42,667 bases of DNA from a bacterium (GCA_027073795.1 JALTEW010000453.1:1-42667), one strand, 5' to 3'; shown: positions 24,446-33,404, counted from the first letter of the stretch. Numbers and translations are program-made. Notes: generated from the letters alone by a model not told the origin.

Positions 24446-25782
24446 CCCGCCCATCCCATGCCATCGTCGTAGGGGGAGGCTTGGCTGGTTGCGAGGCCTG
24501 CTGGCATCTTGCCCGCCGAAACACTCCCGTCACACTCATTGAGATGAAACCAGAGGTCTATTCTCCCGCGCACCACTCTCCCCTTCTCGCCGAACTCGTC
24601 TGCAGCAACTCCTTGAAATCCCTCCAGATAAACACGGCAACAGGCGTTTTGAAGAAGGAGCTGATAACCCTGGGTTCTCTGATCATGGAATCCGCCATCC
24701 ATCACGCCGTACCTGCCGGAAACGCCCTAAGCGTCGATCGGGAAAGTTTTTCCACCTTCATCACAGAAAGAATTTCCTCCCATCCACGCATTCAGATCGA
24801 TCATGCAATCATCCATAAATTGCGTGACATAAAGAAACGGCCCACCATTCTGGCAACCGGCCCACTAACCCATCCCGACCTCATTGCCGACCTGCAGCGC
24901 CACACGGGAAGCGATGCCCTCTACTTCTATGATGCCACGTCTCCCATTCTGTATGCCGACTCCATCAACACATCCATCGTTTTCAAGGGTTCACGCTACG
25001 GCAAGGGGGGAGACGACTATCTGAATATCCCCCTGACAAGGGAACAATACGATAACTTCGTCTACAACATCCTTCAGGCTGAAAAGGTTCCCCTGCACCC
25101 ATTTGAATCTGAAACCTATTATGAAGGATGCATGCCCATCGAAGTCCTCGCAGAAAGGGGAAAGGACACCCTTGCCTTCGGTCCCATGAAACCCGTGGGA
25201 CTGAGTAATCCCATGACAGGCAAACGCCCGTATGCCGTCATACAACTAAGGCAAGAAAACCTCTCAGGGAATCTCTTCAGCATGGTAGGTTTTCAAACTA
25301 AGATGACCTTTCGCGATCAGGAACGCATTTTCAGGACCCTTCCCGGCTTGGAGCATGCAGAATTTGCACGTCTCGGAACCATCCACAGGAATTTCTACCT
25401 TAACTCACCACAGGTTCTTACCCCAACACTGGAGCTGAAAGGCATACCCGGAATACACATTGCGGGGCAGATAAGCGGCGTAGAGGGATACCTAGAATCG
25501 ACAGCCATCGGGCTTCTGTGTGCGCTGTTTTGCCTATCCAAGGAACACCCTATCCCCCCTCCCCCCCCTACCACCGTTATGGGGGGGCTCTACAGGCACC
25601 TCACCACCCCGCAGAAAAGGTTCTCCCCCATGGGGGCAAACTGGGGCCTGGTCACCCCCTTGAGGGAGCGTGTGAAACGGAAGGAGAAAAAACAGGCTTT
25701 GGCGACACGCGCCCTCCATGATATAAAACAGTGGAAAGAAGAATTAAAAAAGATCCTTGGGGAAGATGATGATAACCTGTGA
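24430..25782 (+). CDS. trmFO: Folate/FAD-dependent tRNA (uracil-54-C5)-methyltransferase
   Basis: It makes ribothymidine at position 54 of tRNA using methylene-THF and FADH2. The FAD-binding N-terminus VVGGGLAGCEACWHLA and ELVCSNSLKS are family marks, as are GCMPIEVLAERG, MVGFQTKMTF and GQISGVEGYLESTAIG. It has 450 residues. The start ATG at 24430 lies inside the permease gene; a GTG at 24442 is a possible alternative. A run of C near 25553-25568 encodes prolines and is a possible slippage site, but the frame is intact. Confidence 0.93.
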   Translation: MGPVVTRPSHAIVVGGGLAGCEACWHLARRNTPVTLIEMKPEVYSPAHHSPLLAELVCSNSLKSLQINTATGVLKKELITLGSLIMESAIHHAVPAGNALSVDRESFSTFITERISSHPRIQIDHAIIHKLRDIKKRPTILATGPLTHPDLIADLQRHTGSDALYFYDATSPILYADSINTSIVFKGSRYGKGGDDYLNIPLTREQYDNFVYNILQAEKVPLHPFESETYYEGCMPIEVLAERGKDTLAFGPMKPVGLSNPMTGKRPYAVIQLRQENLSGNLFSMVGFQTKMTFRDQERIFRTLPGLEHAEFARLGTIHRNFYLNSPQVLTPTLELKGIPGIHIAGQISGVEGYLESTAIGLLCALFCLSKEHPIPPPPPTTVMGGLYRHLTTPQKRFSPMGANWGLVTPLRERVKRKEKKQALATRALHDIKQWKEELKKILGEDDDNL

Positions 25783-26071
25783 CCGCTGTGGTAAGCTGCT
25801 TCCGCCTGGAAGTTCAAAATACCTGATCATCATTCAGGCAACCGCCGATTTTGACGGCTTTTTCGGTATTGAGGATTTCAAGTACAGTTCAGACCTTCAG
25901 CTCGAAAAGCTGATTCAGGACCTAAAAAACGAACCGGAGGACAAAACAATGAAAGATGTGTTTGAAAAAAAGGCATTGATTCTCTGTCCTTCCTGCAAAA
26001 GGGCCTTTATGGAAAATCCCCTGAAACAAGTAGAAAAAGATACCCAACCCAATGGCCGCTTTCTTCATTAG
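25766..26071 (+). CDS. Small protein with two CxxC pairs, unknown function
   Basis: I do not recognise the family. The 101 residues have CDRCGKLLPPGSSKY at the start and LCPSCKRAFMENP near residue 75. The two CxxC pairs could bind one zinc ion, making a zinc-ribbon-like fold with a helical insert between them (SSDLQLEKLIQDLK). The start is the ATG at 25766 or 25769, with GGGGA upstream. It overlaps trmFO by 17 bases and lies just before a lipase gene. The role is unknown. Confidence 0.7.
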   Translation: MMITCDRCGKLLPPGSSKYLIIIQATADFDGFFGIEDFKYSSDLQLEKLIQDLKNEPEDKTMKDVFEKKALILCPSCKRAFMENPLKQVEKDTQPNGRFLH

Positions 26072-26098
26072 AAAGGCCCGACAAAAAACAGACGCCCC

Positions 26099-26932
26099 AT
26101 GACCTACCCCATCCTCCTCGTGCATGGCCTCGCCCGATTCGATTTCTTATGGAACAACCTTCTTGGGATTGACCACTCCCGTTCGCCTTTTTTGGACAGG
26201 CTGCACTACTTCAAAGGCATCCGGACCATGCTGATTCAAAAGGGATATTCCACCACTTGCGCCAGCCTTCCATGGGCTGGCGGGGTTGATAAACGTGGAG
26301 AGGCGCTTAAACGAACAGTCGTCCGTATCCTTCAGAACACGGGAGCATCCAAAGTGAACCTTATCGCACACAGCATGGGGGGGCTGGATGCCCGCCACAT
26401 GCTTTTTAATGATCGAAACAAAGACCGAATTCACAGAAAAATAGCTTCGGTAACCACCATCTCCACACCGCACGAAGGTTCCCCTTTTGCAGATAGGTTC
26501 CTGGAACGTTTAGAGCCCCTGATTAAGCTGCTCAAGGCCTCCTCTCTTGACATCAACGGTTTTGAAGATGTGGGAACACACGCCTGCAAGACCTACAACA
26601 CTCGGAGTGACGTTAGGGAATTCGAGACATCCTGCGAAGGCACCATCCTTTTTCAAACCTACGCTGGGCGACATCCTTACCAAGGCATCTCGTTATTCCA
26701 CAAACATTCTTATACCCTCATCCATAAATTAGAGGGAGACAATGACGGCATGGTATCCGTCAAGTCTGCCAAGTGGCGCGAGCACTATTTCAAGGGAATC
26801 TTGGAAAACACCGAACATTTCAACGAGGTGGGCTGGATGAGCCCAGAACAGATCATCAGAGGACAGAATCCCAGAAAGTTTTTAAAAAGAATTCATGAAT
26901 TCTATGCCGAGCTTGCCAGAAATCTGCCTTGA
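26099..26932 (+). CDS. Alpha/beta hydrolase, triacylglycerol lipase-like
   Basis: The esterase/lipase fold is clear. The oxyanion motif is VHGLARFD, the nucleophile elbow AHSMGGLDARH (Ser92), and the acid is in EGDNDGMVS. The catalytic His is in ENTEHFNEVGW. SVTTISTPHEGSPFAD follows the core pattern of bacterial family I lipases. It has 277 residues and no signal peptide, so it is probably intracellular. The natural substrate is unknown. Confidence 0.85.
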   Translation: MTYPILLVHGLARFDFLWNNLLGIDHSRSPFLDRLHYFKGIRTMLIQKGYSTTCASLPWAGGVDKRGEALKRTVVRILQNTGASKVNLIAHSMGGLDARHMLFNDRNKDRIHRKIASVTTISTPHEGSPFADRFLERLEPLIKLLKASSLDINGFEDVGTHACKTYNTRSDVREFETSCEGTILFQTYAGRHPYQGISLFHKHSYTLIHKLEGDNDGMVSVKSAKWREHYFKGILENTEHFNEVGWMSPEQIIRGQNPRKFLKRIHEFYAELARNLP

Positions 26933-27086
26933 ATGTATAAGATTAAAGCTTACCTTCCGTCATCAAAAACGATACAATCTTCACACTTCACCCTCTGATC
27001 CCGGTTGCTCAAATACCTATAGCACCCCCCTATTGCTTTCTTGTCCACCTTTCTGTGAAACTGGGAATATGTTATAACCTCTGCCG

Positions 27087-28412
27087 ATGAATGCTGCTGA
27101 AAAAAAACCAATTATTGCAATTGTCGGCCGCCCAAATGTGGGTAAATCAAGCCTGTTTAACCGTCTGATGGGTCACAAAAAGGCGGTGGTAGAAGATATT
27201 CCGGGGGTAACGCGCGACCGTAATTATGGGGAAGCCATCCTTCTTGACATCTGGCCTGTAACGCTTATCGATACCGGAGGATTTGAGCCCGACACAAAAG
27301 AGGTGACGCGGAAACAGGTCCAGGAACAATGCCAGATGGCTATTGAAGAGGCGGATATCCTTTTCTTTGTGGTGGATGGGAAATCGGGTATCCTGCCGGA
27401 TGATCAAGACCTCGCGCGCCTTTTGATCAAGACCCAAAAGCCTGTGTACCTCATGGTCAACAAGATCGATCACACGCGCCAGGAAGACCGAATCTTTGAT
27501 TTCTATCGCCTCGGGTTTGAAAAAATCTTCCCTATATCCGCCCTTCACGGCACGGGTATCCAGGATGCCCTGGAAGATGTGGCTTCCCTGCTGGGAGAAA
27601 TCACTTCAGGGGAAAAACAGGACAAAGGACTTCACCTTGCCATCGTGGGGAAGCCCAACGTGGGAAAATCGTCCCTCGTTAACAGCCTCCTCGGCCAAGA
27701 GCGCGTCATTGTGTCCCACGTGGCGGGAACCACACGAGACGCCATCGACACGCCCCTATCTTATAGGGATCATGTTATCACCCTCATCGACACCGCTGGT
27801 ATCCGACGTAAAAGCCGCATCTCTCACAAGGTAGAACGGTATGCCGTCGTTTCCGCCATTTCGAGTATCGACCGGTGCAACATCGCTGTGCTGGTCATGG
27901 ATGCAACCCAGGGTGCTACAGACCAAGACGCCAAGATTGCCGATCTTATTGTTCAGAAAGGGAAAGGGGCACTTATCGCCCTGAACAAATGGGATCTGGT
28001 AGAAAAAGAAACAAACACCCTCAAGGCATATATCCAAGGAATCTACCGCGACCTTTCCTTCTTCTCTTTCGCCCCTGTTGTTTCCGTTTCAGCCCTTACC
28101 GGAAAAAGGACTTCACACATTCTGGACACAGCCATCGAAATAGCGCAACGTGGGGCAGCAAAGATTTCCACCCCCCGTTTTAATCAGTCTCTGAAGAAAA
28201 TCGCGGAAAATCACCCTCCCGGACGCCACAAGGGGAAGAGAATTAAGATTCTCTATGGCACACAAGTCAGGAATTTCCCCCCCACCTTTCTCCTCTTTTC
28301 TAATGCGCCTGAAGCAATCCCCGAGGCCTATCGGCGGTTCCTGTCCGCACGGTTGCGTGAGGATTTCGATCTCACTGGTCTACCTATTCGTCTTGTCTTC
28401 AAACAGAAATAG
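27087..28412 (+). CDS. der: GTPase Der (EngA), ribosome assembly
   Basis: Der has two tandem GTPase domains and a C-terminal KH-like domain and is needed for 50S assembly. G1 motifs GRPNVGKSSLFN and GKPNVGKSSLVN start the domains. DTGGF and DTAGIRRKSRI are the G3 regions, and NKID and NKWD are G4. The KH-like end is GKRIKILYGTQVRNFPPTF. It has 441 residues. It is convergent with the MinD-like gene, with 24 bases between stops. The 154-base gap before it shows no clear promoter. Confidence 0.96.
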   Translation: MNAAEKKPIIAIVGRPNVGKSSLFNRLMGHKKAVVEDIPGVTRDRNYGEAILLDIWPVTLIDTGGFEPDTKEVTRKQVQEQCQMAIEEADILFFVVDGKSGILPDDQDLARLLIKTQKPVYLMVNKIDHTRQEDRIFDFYRLGFEKIFPISALHGTGIQDALEDVASLLGEITSGEKQDKGLHLAIVGKPNVGKSSLVNSLLGQERVIVSHVAGTTRDAIDTPLSYRDHVITLIDTAGIRRKSRISHKVERYAVVSAISSIDRCNIAVLVMDATQGATDQDAKIADLIVQKGKGALIALNKWDLVEKETNTLKAYIQGIYRDLSFFSFAPVVSVSALTGKRTSHILDTAIEIAQRGAAKISTPRFNQSLKKIAENHPPGRHKGKRIKILYGTQVRNFPPTFLLFSNAPEAIPEAYRRFLSARLREDFDLTGLPIRLVFKQK

Positions 28413-28436
28413 GCCTACGCCTCCCTCTAATTCGGC

Positions 28437-29309
28437 TTAACCCACCATCACCTTTTCCCACACTTGCCTCATCAGAGGTGCAACCTCTGGAACATCGGCT
28501 TCAACAATTGTCTTGCCAGCTACCATTGCCTCTATCACACCCCGATGAAACGGAATTTCCCCCACGACTTCAATTCCCTTCTGGAGACAATACGCCTCAA
28601 TCTGTCGGGTATTGGCAAGATGGACATCATATTTGTTAATGCAAACCTGCGCGGGGATATTGAAATGCGCCGCCAAACTCAGCACGCGCTCCATGTCATG
28701 AATCCCTGACAAGGTAGGTTCCGTAATTATCAAGACCTTATTCACTCCAGCAAGGGCTGCCGTTACGGGGCAACCGATACCCGGAGGGCCATCAACAATA
28801 ACCCACGACCGTCCCTGCTTCTTGGCAATATCAACGGCCTCTTTTCGCACCACTGTAACCAATTTTCCGGAATTCTCCTCGGCGATACCGAGTTTCGCAT
28901 GAACCATAGGACCGAAACGCGTGTCTGAAACAAACCAATCTCCGGAATGCGCATCCTCCATTTTAATCACATGTTCAGGACAGGCATGGGCACAAAGTGC
29001 ACAGTGGTCGCAGGCAAATAGGTCCACGACACCATCGTGAATGGCATCAAAACGGCACACGTCGGTACAAACTCCACACCTCGTGCAATTTTCAAGATCG
29101 ACAACTGGATTTCTTCCCCCATAGAATGGAGACGACTTTTGAACTGTGGGGGTCAAAATCAGATGCAGATCCGCGGCGTCCACATCGCAATCGGCCATCA
29201 CCTTATTCTCCGTCAGCTGGGCGAAAGCAGCGGTGAATGTCGTCTTACCTGTTCCCCCTTTCCCACTTATGATAGTAAGCTGCTTGGGATCAGTTTTAGT
29301 TTCTGTCAT
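28437..29309 (-). CDS. MinD-superfamily ATPase with inserted 2x[4Fe-4S] ferredoxin domain, copy 2
   Basis: It has a deviant Walker A ISGKGGTGKTT at the start and an inserted ferredoxin with two four-Cys sets, CTRCGVCTDVC and CDHCALCAHAC. The MinD fold resumes after it (VIVDGPPGIGCPV). At 290 residues it matches the paired Fe-S/ATPase proteins of the ORP locus in Desulfovibrio. The ATG at 29309 has GGAGG at good spacing; the longer upstream frame is rejected. It overlaps its paralogue by 14 bases, so the pair probably acts as one complex. Confidence 0.88.
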   Translation of the reverse strand: MTETKTDPKQLTIISGKGGTGKTTFTAAFAQLTENKVMADCDVDAADLHLILTPTVQKSSPFYGGRNPVVDLENCTRCGVCTDVCRFDAIHDGVVDLFACDHCALCAHACPEHVIKMEDAHSGDWFVSDTRFGPMVHAKLGIAEENSGKLVTVVRKEAVDIAKKQGRSWVIVDGPPGIGCPVTAALAGVNKVLIITEPTLSGIHDMERVLSLAAHFNIPAQVCINKYDVHLANTRQIEAYCLQKGIEVVGEIPFHRGVIEAMVAGKTIVEADVPEVAPLMRQVWEKVMVG

Positions 29310-30162
29310 GATGCACCTCCTTTTGAACAACCTCAAACATCTCCAGAAACCTGTCCCTGTACTGCGGAAGGATATCAATAAGGGCCTTACCACCCGCATA
29401 TCCCTGGGCTATTTCCTGCATCAAGGGAATCTCCATAAGAATAGACAAGTTCTCCTCTTGGCAATAAGCATGCACGCTATCGTCACCCGCATCCGCGCGA
29501 TTGATAATGACACCCATGGGAACCCTTAACTCCCTACAAACCCCAACTGCCAGTTTCAGGTCATTGAGGCCGAAGGGCGTGGGTTCCGTCACAAGAATCG
29601 TATAATCGCTTCCCTCCACAGTTTCAATAACAGGGCATGAGGTTCCGGGAGGGGCATCCCGAAGTGTAATAGGAACACCAGTCAATGCCTCCTTCTTCAA
29701 CCTCCTGATAATCGGTGTGGCCATGGGTTCACCGATGTTAAGTAACCCCTGTGAAAACACGATTCCATTCCTCGCGGGGCCATTCCTGATAATCCCAATG
29801 GGTTTTTCAATCTCCGTAATCGCGTCGACTGGACAGATATAGCTACAGGCCCCACATCCATGACAAAGTTCATCGAATACCAAAACCTTGCCACCAATGA
29901 CCACAATGGCCTTAAATTCACACACACGATTACACTCGCCACACGCCGTGCAAACCGATTCGTTGACCCTGGGGACCACCAATCCTGTCGGTATTTCGTT
30001 CTCCCACTGAGGGCTTAGAAAGATATGACCGTTGGGCGCCTCTACATCACAATCAAGGTACTGAACACCCTCGGGAAGAGACAGAGCCAAGGATGTTGCC
30101 ACCAACGTTTTCCCTGTTCCACCCTTCCCACTTGCCACCGTTATGGTTAATGATGTTTTCAT
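29296..30162 (-). CDS. MinD-superfamily ATPase with inserted 2x[4Fe-4S] ferredoxin domain, copy 1
   Basis: A paralogue of the gene just downstream. Walker A is ASGKGGTGKTL, followed by CDVEAPNG. The ferredoxin insert carries CTACGECNRVC and CHGCGACSYIC. LRDAPPGTSCPVIET is the second nucleotide-site loop. It has 288 residues. Such proteins are thought to couple ATP binding with electron or Fe-S transfer to partner proteins. A terminator lies between it and the DUF5320 gene, so the pair may have its own promoter or be expressed by read-through. Confidence 0.88.
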   Translation of the reverse strand: MKTSLTITVASGKGGTGKTLVATSLALSLPEGVQYLDCDVEAPNGHIFLSPQWENEIPTGLVVPRVNESVCTACGECNRVCEFKAIVVIGGKVLVFDELCHGCGACSYICPVDAITEIEKPIGIIRNGPARNGIVFSQGLLNIGEPMATPIIRRLKKEALTGVPITLRDAPPGTSCPVIETVEGSDYTILVTEPTPFGLNDLKLAVGVCRELRVPMGVIINRADAGDDSVHAYCQEENLSILMEIPLMQEIAQGYAGGKALIDILPQYRDRFLEMFEVVQKEVHHDRN

Positions 30163-30220
30163 TTACTTCCCCTTTCTATCCCCTTACCTTCTTTTTATTG
30201 TATGCGAAATAAAGACGGAT

Positions 30221-30255
30221 AAAAAATAGGTGGGGAAGGTAGTAACTCCCCCACC
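30221..30255 (-). terminator. Intrinsic terminator between DUF5320 gene and MinD pair
   Basis: Read leftward, GGTGGGG (30255-30249) pairs with CCCCACC (30235-30229) over a 13-base loop, followed by TATTTTTT. This is a textbook Rho-independent terminator. It would separate or dampen expression of the two ATPases relative to the NifX genes. Confidence 0.75.
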
Positions 30256-30270
30256 CAAGCGTTTAAGGGG

Positions 30271-30549
30271 TTACCAGCGCCAGATACGCCCCCGGCCACC
30301 GCCAAACGCGCGACCCCGGCCACCGCCATAGGGAATTCCCCCACGGCCAACGCCATAAACGGGGCGACCATAACCGGCTATTCCATAATAGGGATAGGGA
30401 ACCGCCCACCCCGTACCATAACCATAAGGCGGATACCAACGTCCGGCACCTACATACGAAACATATCCTGCCGGACGGGCACAATATCCCCGCCCACCGC
30501 CGGTCAGGGGGCCTTCACCCCTCGGCCCTGTACCATCAAATCCTGGCAT
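30271..30549 (-). CDS. DUF5320 family protein
   Basis: The start MPGFDGTGPRGEGPLTGGGR is the DUF5320 hallmark. The rest is Gly/Tyr/Arg-rich low-complexity sequence (YGGGRGRAFGGGRGRIWRW), 92 residues, with a single Cys near residue 23. Members are found next to NifX-family genes in anaerobes, and their function is unknown. ATG at 30549 follows AGGAGG; a start three codons earlier is less likely. The usual C-terminal coiled coil of some family members is absent here but appears at the end of the neighbouring NifX protein. Confidence 0.8.
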   Translation of the reverse strand: MPGFDGTGPRGEGPLTGGGRGYCARPAGYVSYVGAGRWYPPYGYGTGWAVPYPYYGIAGYGRPVYGVGRGGIPYGGGRGRAFGGGRGRIWRW

Positions 30550-30573
30550 GGCACACACCTCCTTTCACCCGTT

Positions 30574-31164
30574 TTAAGATTGGGTTAGTTTTTTCAACAT
30601 TTCCTTCATTTCATTCAGATCCTTCTTCAAATCATTGATCTCTGAACGGAGCTGATCTGTCTCGGGATTGGGCCCCGGCTGCACCTGATAACCCATGCCA
30701 CGCCCCATACCCATGCCACGACCCATACCCATACCACGCCCCATACCCATACCTCTGCCCATGCCGTATGCTGGCGCTGCGCCAGTATCTCCTCCAGCAC
30801 CCACGCCATAGTGCGCATCTACAGAAGGCGCCGAAACGCCTTGAAGGGTCTCCTGCTTGAATGCCTCAATCGCCTGGCGTACCGTACCCGGGGGTGCCAG
30901 GTAAACCCCTACCCCAGCCGCCTGGAGGGTTTGTATAGCATTGGGTCCTACATTTCCCGTAATCACGGCTTCGGCACCCTTGTTCGCAACAAACTGTCCC
31001 GCCTGAATCCCGGCGCCACCACCCGCCATCATGCTCTCATTACCAAGGCTTTCCAGAACCTGCATCGAATCCGTATCCACAAGTAGAAAATACTGACATC
31101 TCCCAAACCTCGGGTCCAGTTCATCATCCAGGCCGGGGCCTGTCGATGTAACAATTACCTTCAT
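30574..31164 (-). CDS. NifX-family (dinitrogenase Fe-Mo cofactor-like) protein with GMGRGM repeat and coiled coil
   Basis: Residues 1-107 form a NifX/NafY/ORP-like domain with LDPRFGRCQYFLLVD and ITGNVGPNAIQTL. Residues 134-158 are four tandem copies of a GMGRGM hexapeptide. Residues 169-193 form a charged heptad helix (DQLRSEINDLKKDLNEMKEM). Its 196 residues are about 80 longer than its two paralogues. Members of this family bind metal clusters (FeMo-co precursors, or the Mo-Cu cluster of ORP). The tail may mediate assembly. AAGGAGTG precedes the ATG. Confidence 0.85.
   Translation of the reverse strand: MKVIVTSTGPGLDDELDPRFGRCQYFLLVDTDSMQVLESLGNESMMAGGGAGIQAGQFVANKGAEAVITGNVGPNAIQTLQAAGVGVYLAPPGTVRQAIEAFKQETLQGVSAPSVDAHYGVGAGGDTGAAPAYGMGRGMGMGRGMGMGRGMGMGRGMGYQVQPGPNPETDQLRSEINDLKKDLNEMKEMLKKLTQS
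30692..30766 (-). repeat. 18-bp tandem repeat coding GMGRGM
   Basis: About four copies of an 18-base unit (CCCATGCCACGCCCCATA with small variations on the plus strand) lie within the NifX-like gene. The frame is preserved because the unit is a multiple of three, so copy number can change without breaking the gene. Confidence 0.85.
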
Positions 31165-31198
31165 TTTATGTCACTCCTTCCGGTCTTTAAAACCGATT

Positions 31199-31555
31199 TT
31201 ATAGTCTTTTTATGACCACTTTTTGGAGCAAGCCGCTCCTATATTTTTGATAGGCCCTTTCCACTGTCATGTCACCCTGAATCCGGTAAACATCAACCCC
31301 CATCTTTTCAAAAACCCCGAAGGCGTTGGGACCAACCGCACCTGAAATGACCCCTGTGGCACCCTCGTTTATCACCTGCTGGGCTGCTTCAGTTCCGGCC
31401 CCCATTGCGGTATCCGCCGCATCGTTTCTTATGGCATACACCTGAGGTGCGCCTAAATCATCTTCGTCAACAAAGATAAAGTATGGTGCGCGCCCAAACC
31501 TCGGGTCAGCCTTTGACGCAAGACTGTCACCCATAGAAGAAATAGCTATTTTCAT
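31199..31555 (-). CDS. NifX-family protein, second copy
   Basis: A stand-alone 118-residue NifX-like domain: KADPRFGRAPYFIFVDEDD, GAGTEAAQQVINEGATGVIS, GAVGPNAFGVFEKMGVDVY. The ATG at 31555 follows GGAGG; the longer frame to 31717 overlaps the previous gene and is rejected. It has no Cys, so any metal cluster would be held by other residues or by partners. It lies 34 bases before the repeat-bearing copy. Confidence 0.85.
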   Translation of the reverse strand: MKIAISSMGDSLASKADPRFGRAPYFIFVDEDDLGAPQVYAIRNDAADTAMGAGTEAAQQVINEGATGVISGAVGPNAFGVFEKMGVDVYRIQGDMTVERAYQKYRSGLLQKVVIKRL

Positions 31556-31601
31556 TTTGCCTCCATCCTCAATGCATACAGCAGCCCTGATGATGCCAAC
31601 G

Positions 31602-31964
31602 CTAATGTTCGTGCTCCGCGCAACCGCTCGCGCCCTTTGCCTCCCCTCTGAGATAGGCGTCCAAGACATTCCGGACGATCCCCATATAGCCCGTGACCAC
31701 TTCAATTCCGTATCCATTGAAAATATTTATCGCCATGGGTCCCATCCCACCGGCAATCATCACATCCACGTTTTGCGAATGGACAAACGCGGGAACCTTT
31801 CCTGGCTCATGACTATTGTAAAATGGGTTTTCAACCACGGACACATCTTGAATCTTCCCATCTTCCACATCTACCAGTGTGTAGTAGGGACATCGGCCGA
31901 AATGACCACTCATCTGACCCTCCAGCCCCAAGTTATCTTGTGACGCAAGCGCAATTTTTGGCAT
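31602..31964 (-). CDS. NifX-family protein, third copy, His/Cys tail
   Basis: A 120-residue NifX-like protein: GLEGQMSGHFGRCPYYTLVD, IAGGMGPMAINIFNGYGIEV and the C-terminal GASGCAEHEH. The Cys in HFGRCPYY and the Cys/His tail are possible metal ligands, unlike in the second copy. AGGAGG precedes the ATG, and the gene follows nitroreductase by 16 bases. Three different NifX proteins in one operon suggest different cargo or steps. Confidence 0.87.
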   Translation of the reverse strand: MPKIALASQDNLGLEGQMSGHFGRCPYYTLVDVEDGKIQDVSVVENPFYNSHEPGKVPAFVHSQNVDVMIAGGMGPMAINIFNGYGIEVVTGYMGIVRNVLDAYLRGEAKGASGCAEHEH

Positions 31965-31980
31965 ACCTTAACTTTCCTCC

Positions 31981-32526
31981 TTACGATTTATAGTGATTTT
32001 CATAAACAAAATCTGACAGTTCTTTCCTCTTTGGCCCTTCCGGAACCCTATCAGGAATTCCAATGGGTAACAATGCAACCACGGCGACACCTTCAGGAAC
32101 ACCGAGAATTTCCTCCGCTTTTGAGGCGTCAAACAACCCAACAATCACAGACCCCAGCCCCTGGGCGTGTGCAGCGAGACACGCATTCAATGTTGCCGCC
32201 CCCACGTCAAACATGAACCAGTCGCCTTTATCAGTTGAAACCTCCCCCTTATAAAAACCAGACCGCCCCTTTATTCCACACATCACAAGCACAACGGGCG
32301 CTTGTGTCATGGCCTTAAATGCCGGATTACCCGGCGGCAAGGTCCCAGCCAACTGTTCCTTGACCTTATTATCCTTAACCACTACGACCTCCCAGCACTG
32401 GGTATTGGCCCAAGAGGGAGTCCACTGAATCGCCTCGAGAATCGCTTGCAGTTGTTCGTCCGATATAGGATCAGGCTTCATCTCTCTTGTTGCGCGCCGG
32501 GCCCTGATCGCCTCTAAAACATCCAT
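31981..32526 (-). CDS. Nitroreductase family FMN protein
   Basis: The small nitroreductase fold is recognised by AIRARRATREMKPDPISDEQL (N-terminal FMN phosphate contacts), then TPSWANTQCWEVVVV, DVGAATLNACLAAHAQGLGS and ALLPIGIPD. It has 181 residues. The ATG at 32526 lies downstream of AGGAGGG at good spacing; the ATG two codons earlier is too close. Substrates in the family vary (quinones, nitro compounds, flavins, iodotyrosine). In this operon it may supply reducing power, but that is inference. Confidence 0.87.
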   Translation of the reverse strand: MDVLEAIRARRATREMKPDPISDEQLQAILEAIQWTPSWANTQCWEVVVVKDNKVKEQLAGTLPPGNPAFKAMTQAPVVLVMCGIKGRSGFYKGEVSTDKGDWFMFDVGAATLNACLAAHAQGLGSVIVGLFDASKAEEILGVPEGVAVVALLPIGIPDRVPEGPKRKELSDFVYENHYKS

Positions 32527-32552
32527 TATCATCCCTCCTCCCCATTCACTGT

Positions 32553-33404
32553 TCAGGCCTGAGAAGCCTCATTAGCCTTGGACTCCTCTACAAACACGCG
32601 CACTTTTTTTACCACCTCTTTAAACGCCAATGCCGCCTTTGAATCAGGATGGGAAATGACAAAAGGGGCACCGCGATCGCTATCCTGAACAATCTCCGGA
32701 TCAATGGGGATACTCCCTAAAAAGGGAACCCCCAACTCCAAGGCCGCTTTCTTCCCGCCTCCTACCTTAAATAAGTCAATTTCCTTTCCACAATAGGGAC
32801 AGATCAACCCGCTCATGTTCTCCACAATCCCGACCACCGGTACCTGAAGCTGGCGGCTAAAGGTAACTGACTTCCTGGAGTCAAGAAGTGCCACATCCTG
32901 CGGGGTCGTTACAATGATACTGCCATCCATCTGGTTGATAACCTGAGCAACACTCAGCGGCTCATCCCCTGTCCCTGGAGGCAGATCGATAATCAGGTAA
33001 TCAAGTTTCCCCCAATTGACATCCTTGACAAACTGCTGGATAAGAGAATGTTTCAGAGGACCCCTCCAGACCACGGGGGTATCCCTGTCCTGCAATAAGA
33101 ATGCCATGGAAACAACCTTGAAATTGGGAAAGAACTCAACGGGATTAATCCCTCCCGCCTCGCTTCCCCCCAAACGGCTGGATTCAATGCCCAACATCTT
33201 TGGGACATTCGGACCGTGGACATCTACATCCATCAATCCTACACTTAAACCTTCCTTTGCAAGGGTCATTGACAAATTAACCGCAACCGTTGTCTTGCCA
33301 ACCCCCCCCTTTCCACTCATAACAGCTATACGGTGGTCAATTGTACTCAATCTCTTCGTAATAAGTTCCTGCTCCTTCTTTCTATCTTCGACTTTTTTTG
33401 CCAT
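32553..33404 (-). CDS. Mrp/NBP35 family P-loop ATPase, Fe-S cluster carrier
   Basis: A cytosolic ATPase that binds a bridging [4Fe-4S] cluster at a dimer interface. It shows MSGKGGVGKTTVAVNLS, MDVDVHGPNVPKMLG and LIIDLPPGTGDEPLS, plus the cluster-binding pair CPYCG. It has 283 residues. The ORP locus in Desulfovibrio also encodes an Mrp-like ATPase. It lies 20 bases after the 58-residue gene. Confidence 0.92.
   Translation of the reverse strand: MAKKVEDRKKEQELITKRLSTIDHRIAVMSGKGGVGKTTVAVNLSMTLAKEGLSVGLMDVDVHGPNVPKMLGIESSRLGGSEAGGINPVEFFPNFKVVSMAFLLQDRDTPVVWRGPLKHSLIQQFVKDVNWGKLDYLIIDLPPGTGDEPLSVAQVINQMDGSIIVTTPQDVALLDSRKSVTFSRQLQVPVVGIVENMSGLICPYCGKEIDLFKVGGGKKAALELGVPFLGSIPIDPEIVQDSDRGAPFVISHPDSKAALAFKEVVKKVRVFVEESKANEASQA

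Noticed and set aside
25553..25568. Frameshift in trmFO at a C-run
   Set aside because: The reading frame continues with family motifs to a normal end; the run encodes prolines.
30692..30766. CRISPR-like array
   Set aside because: Units are directly tandem without spacers and are in frame inside a gene.
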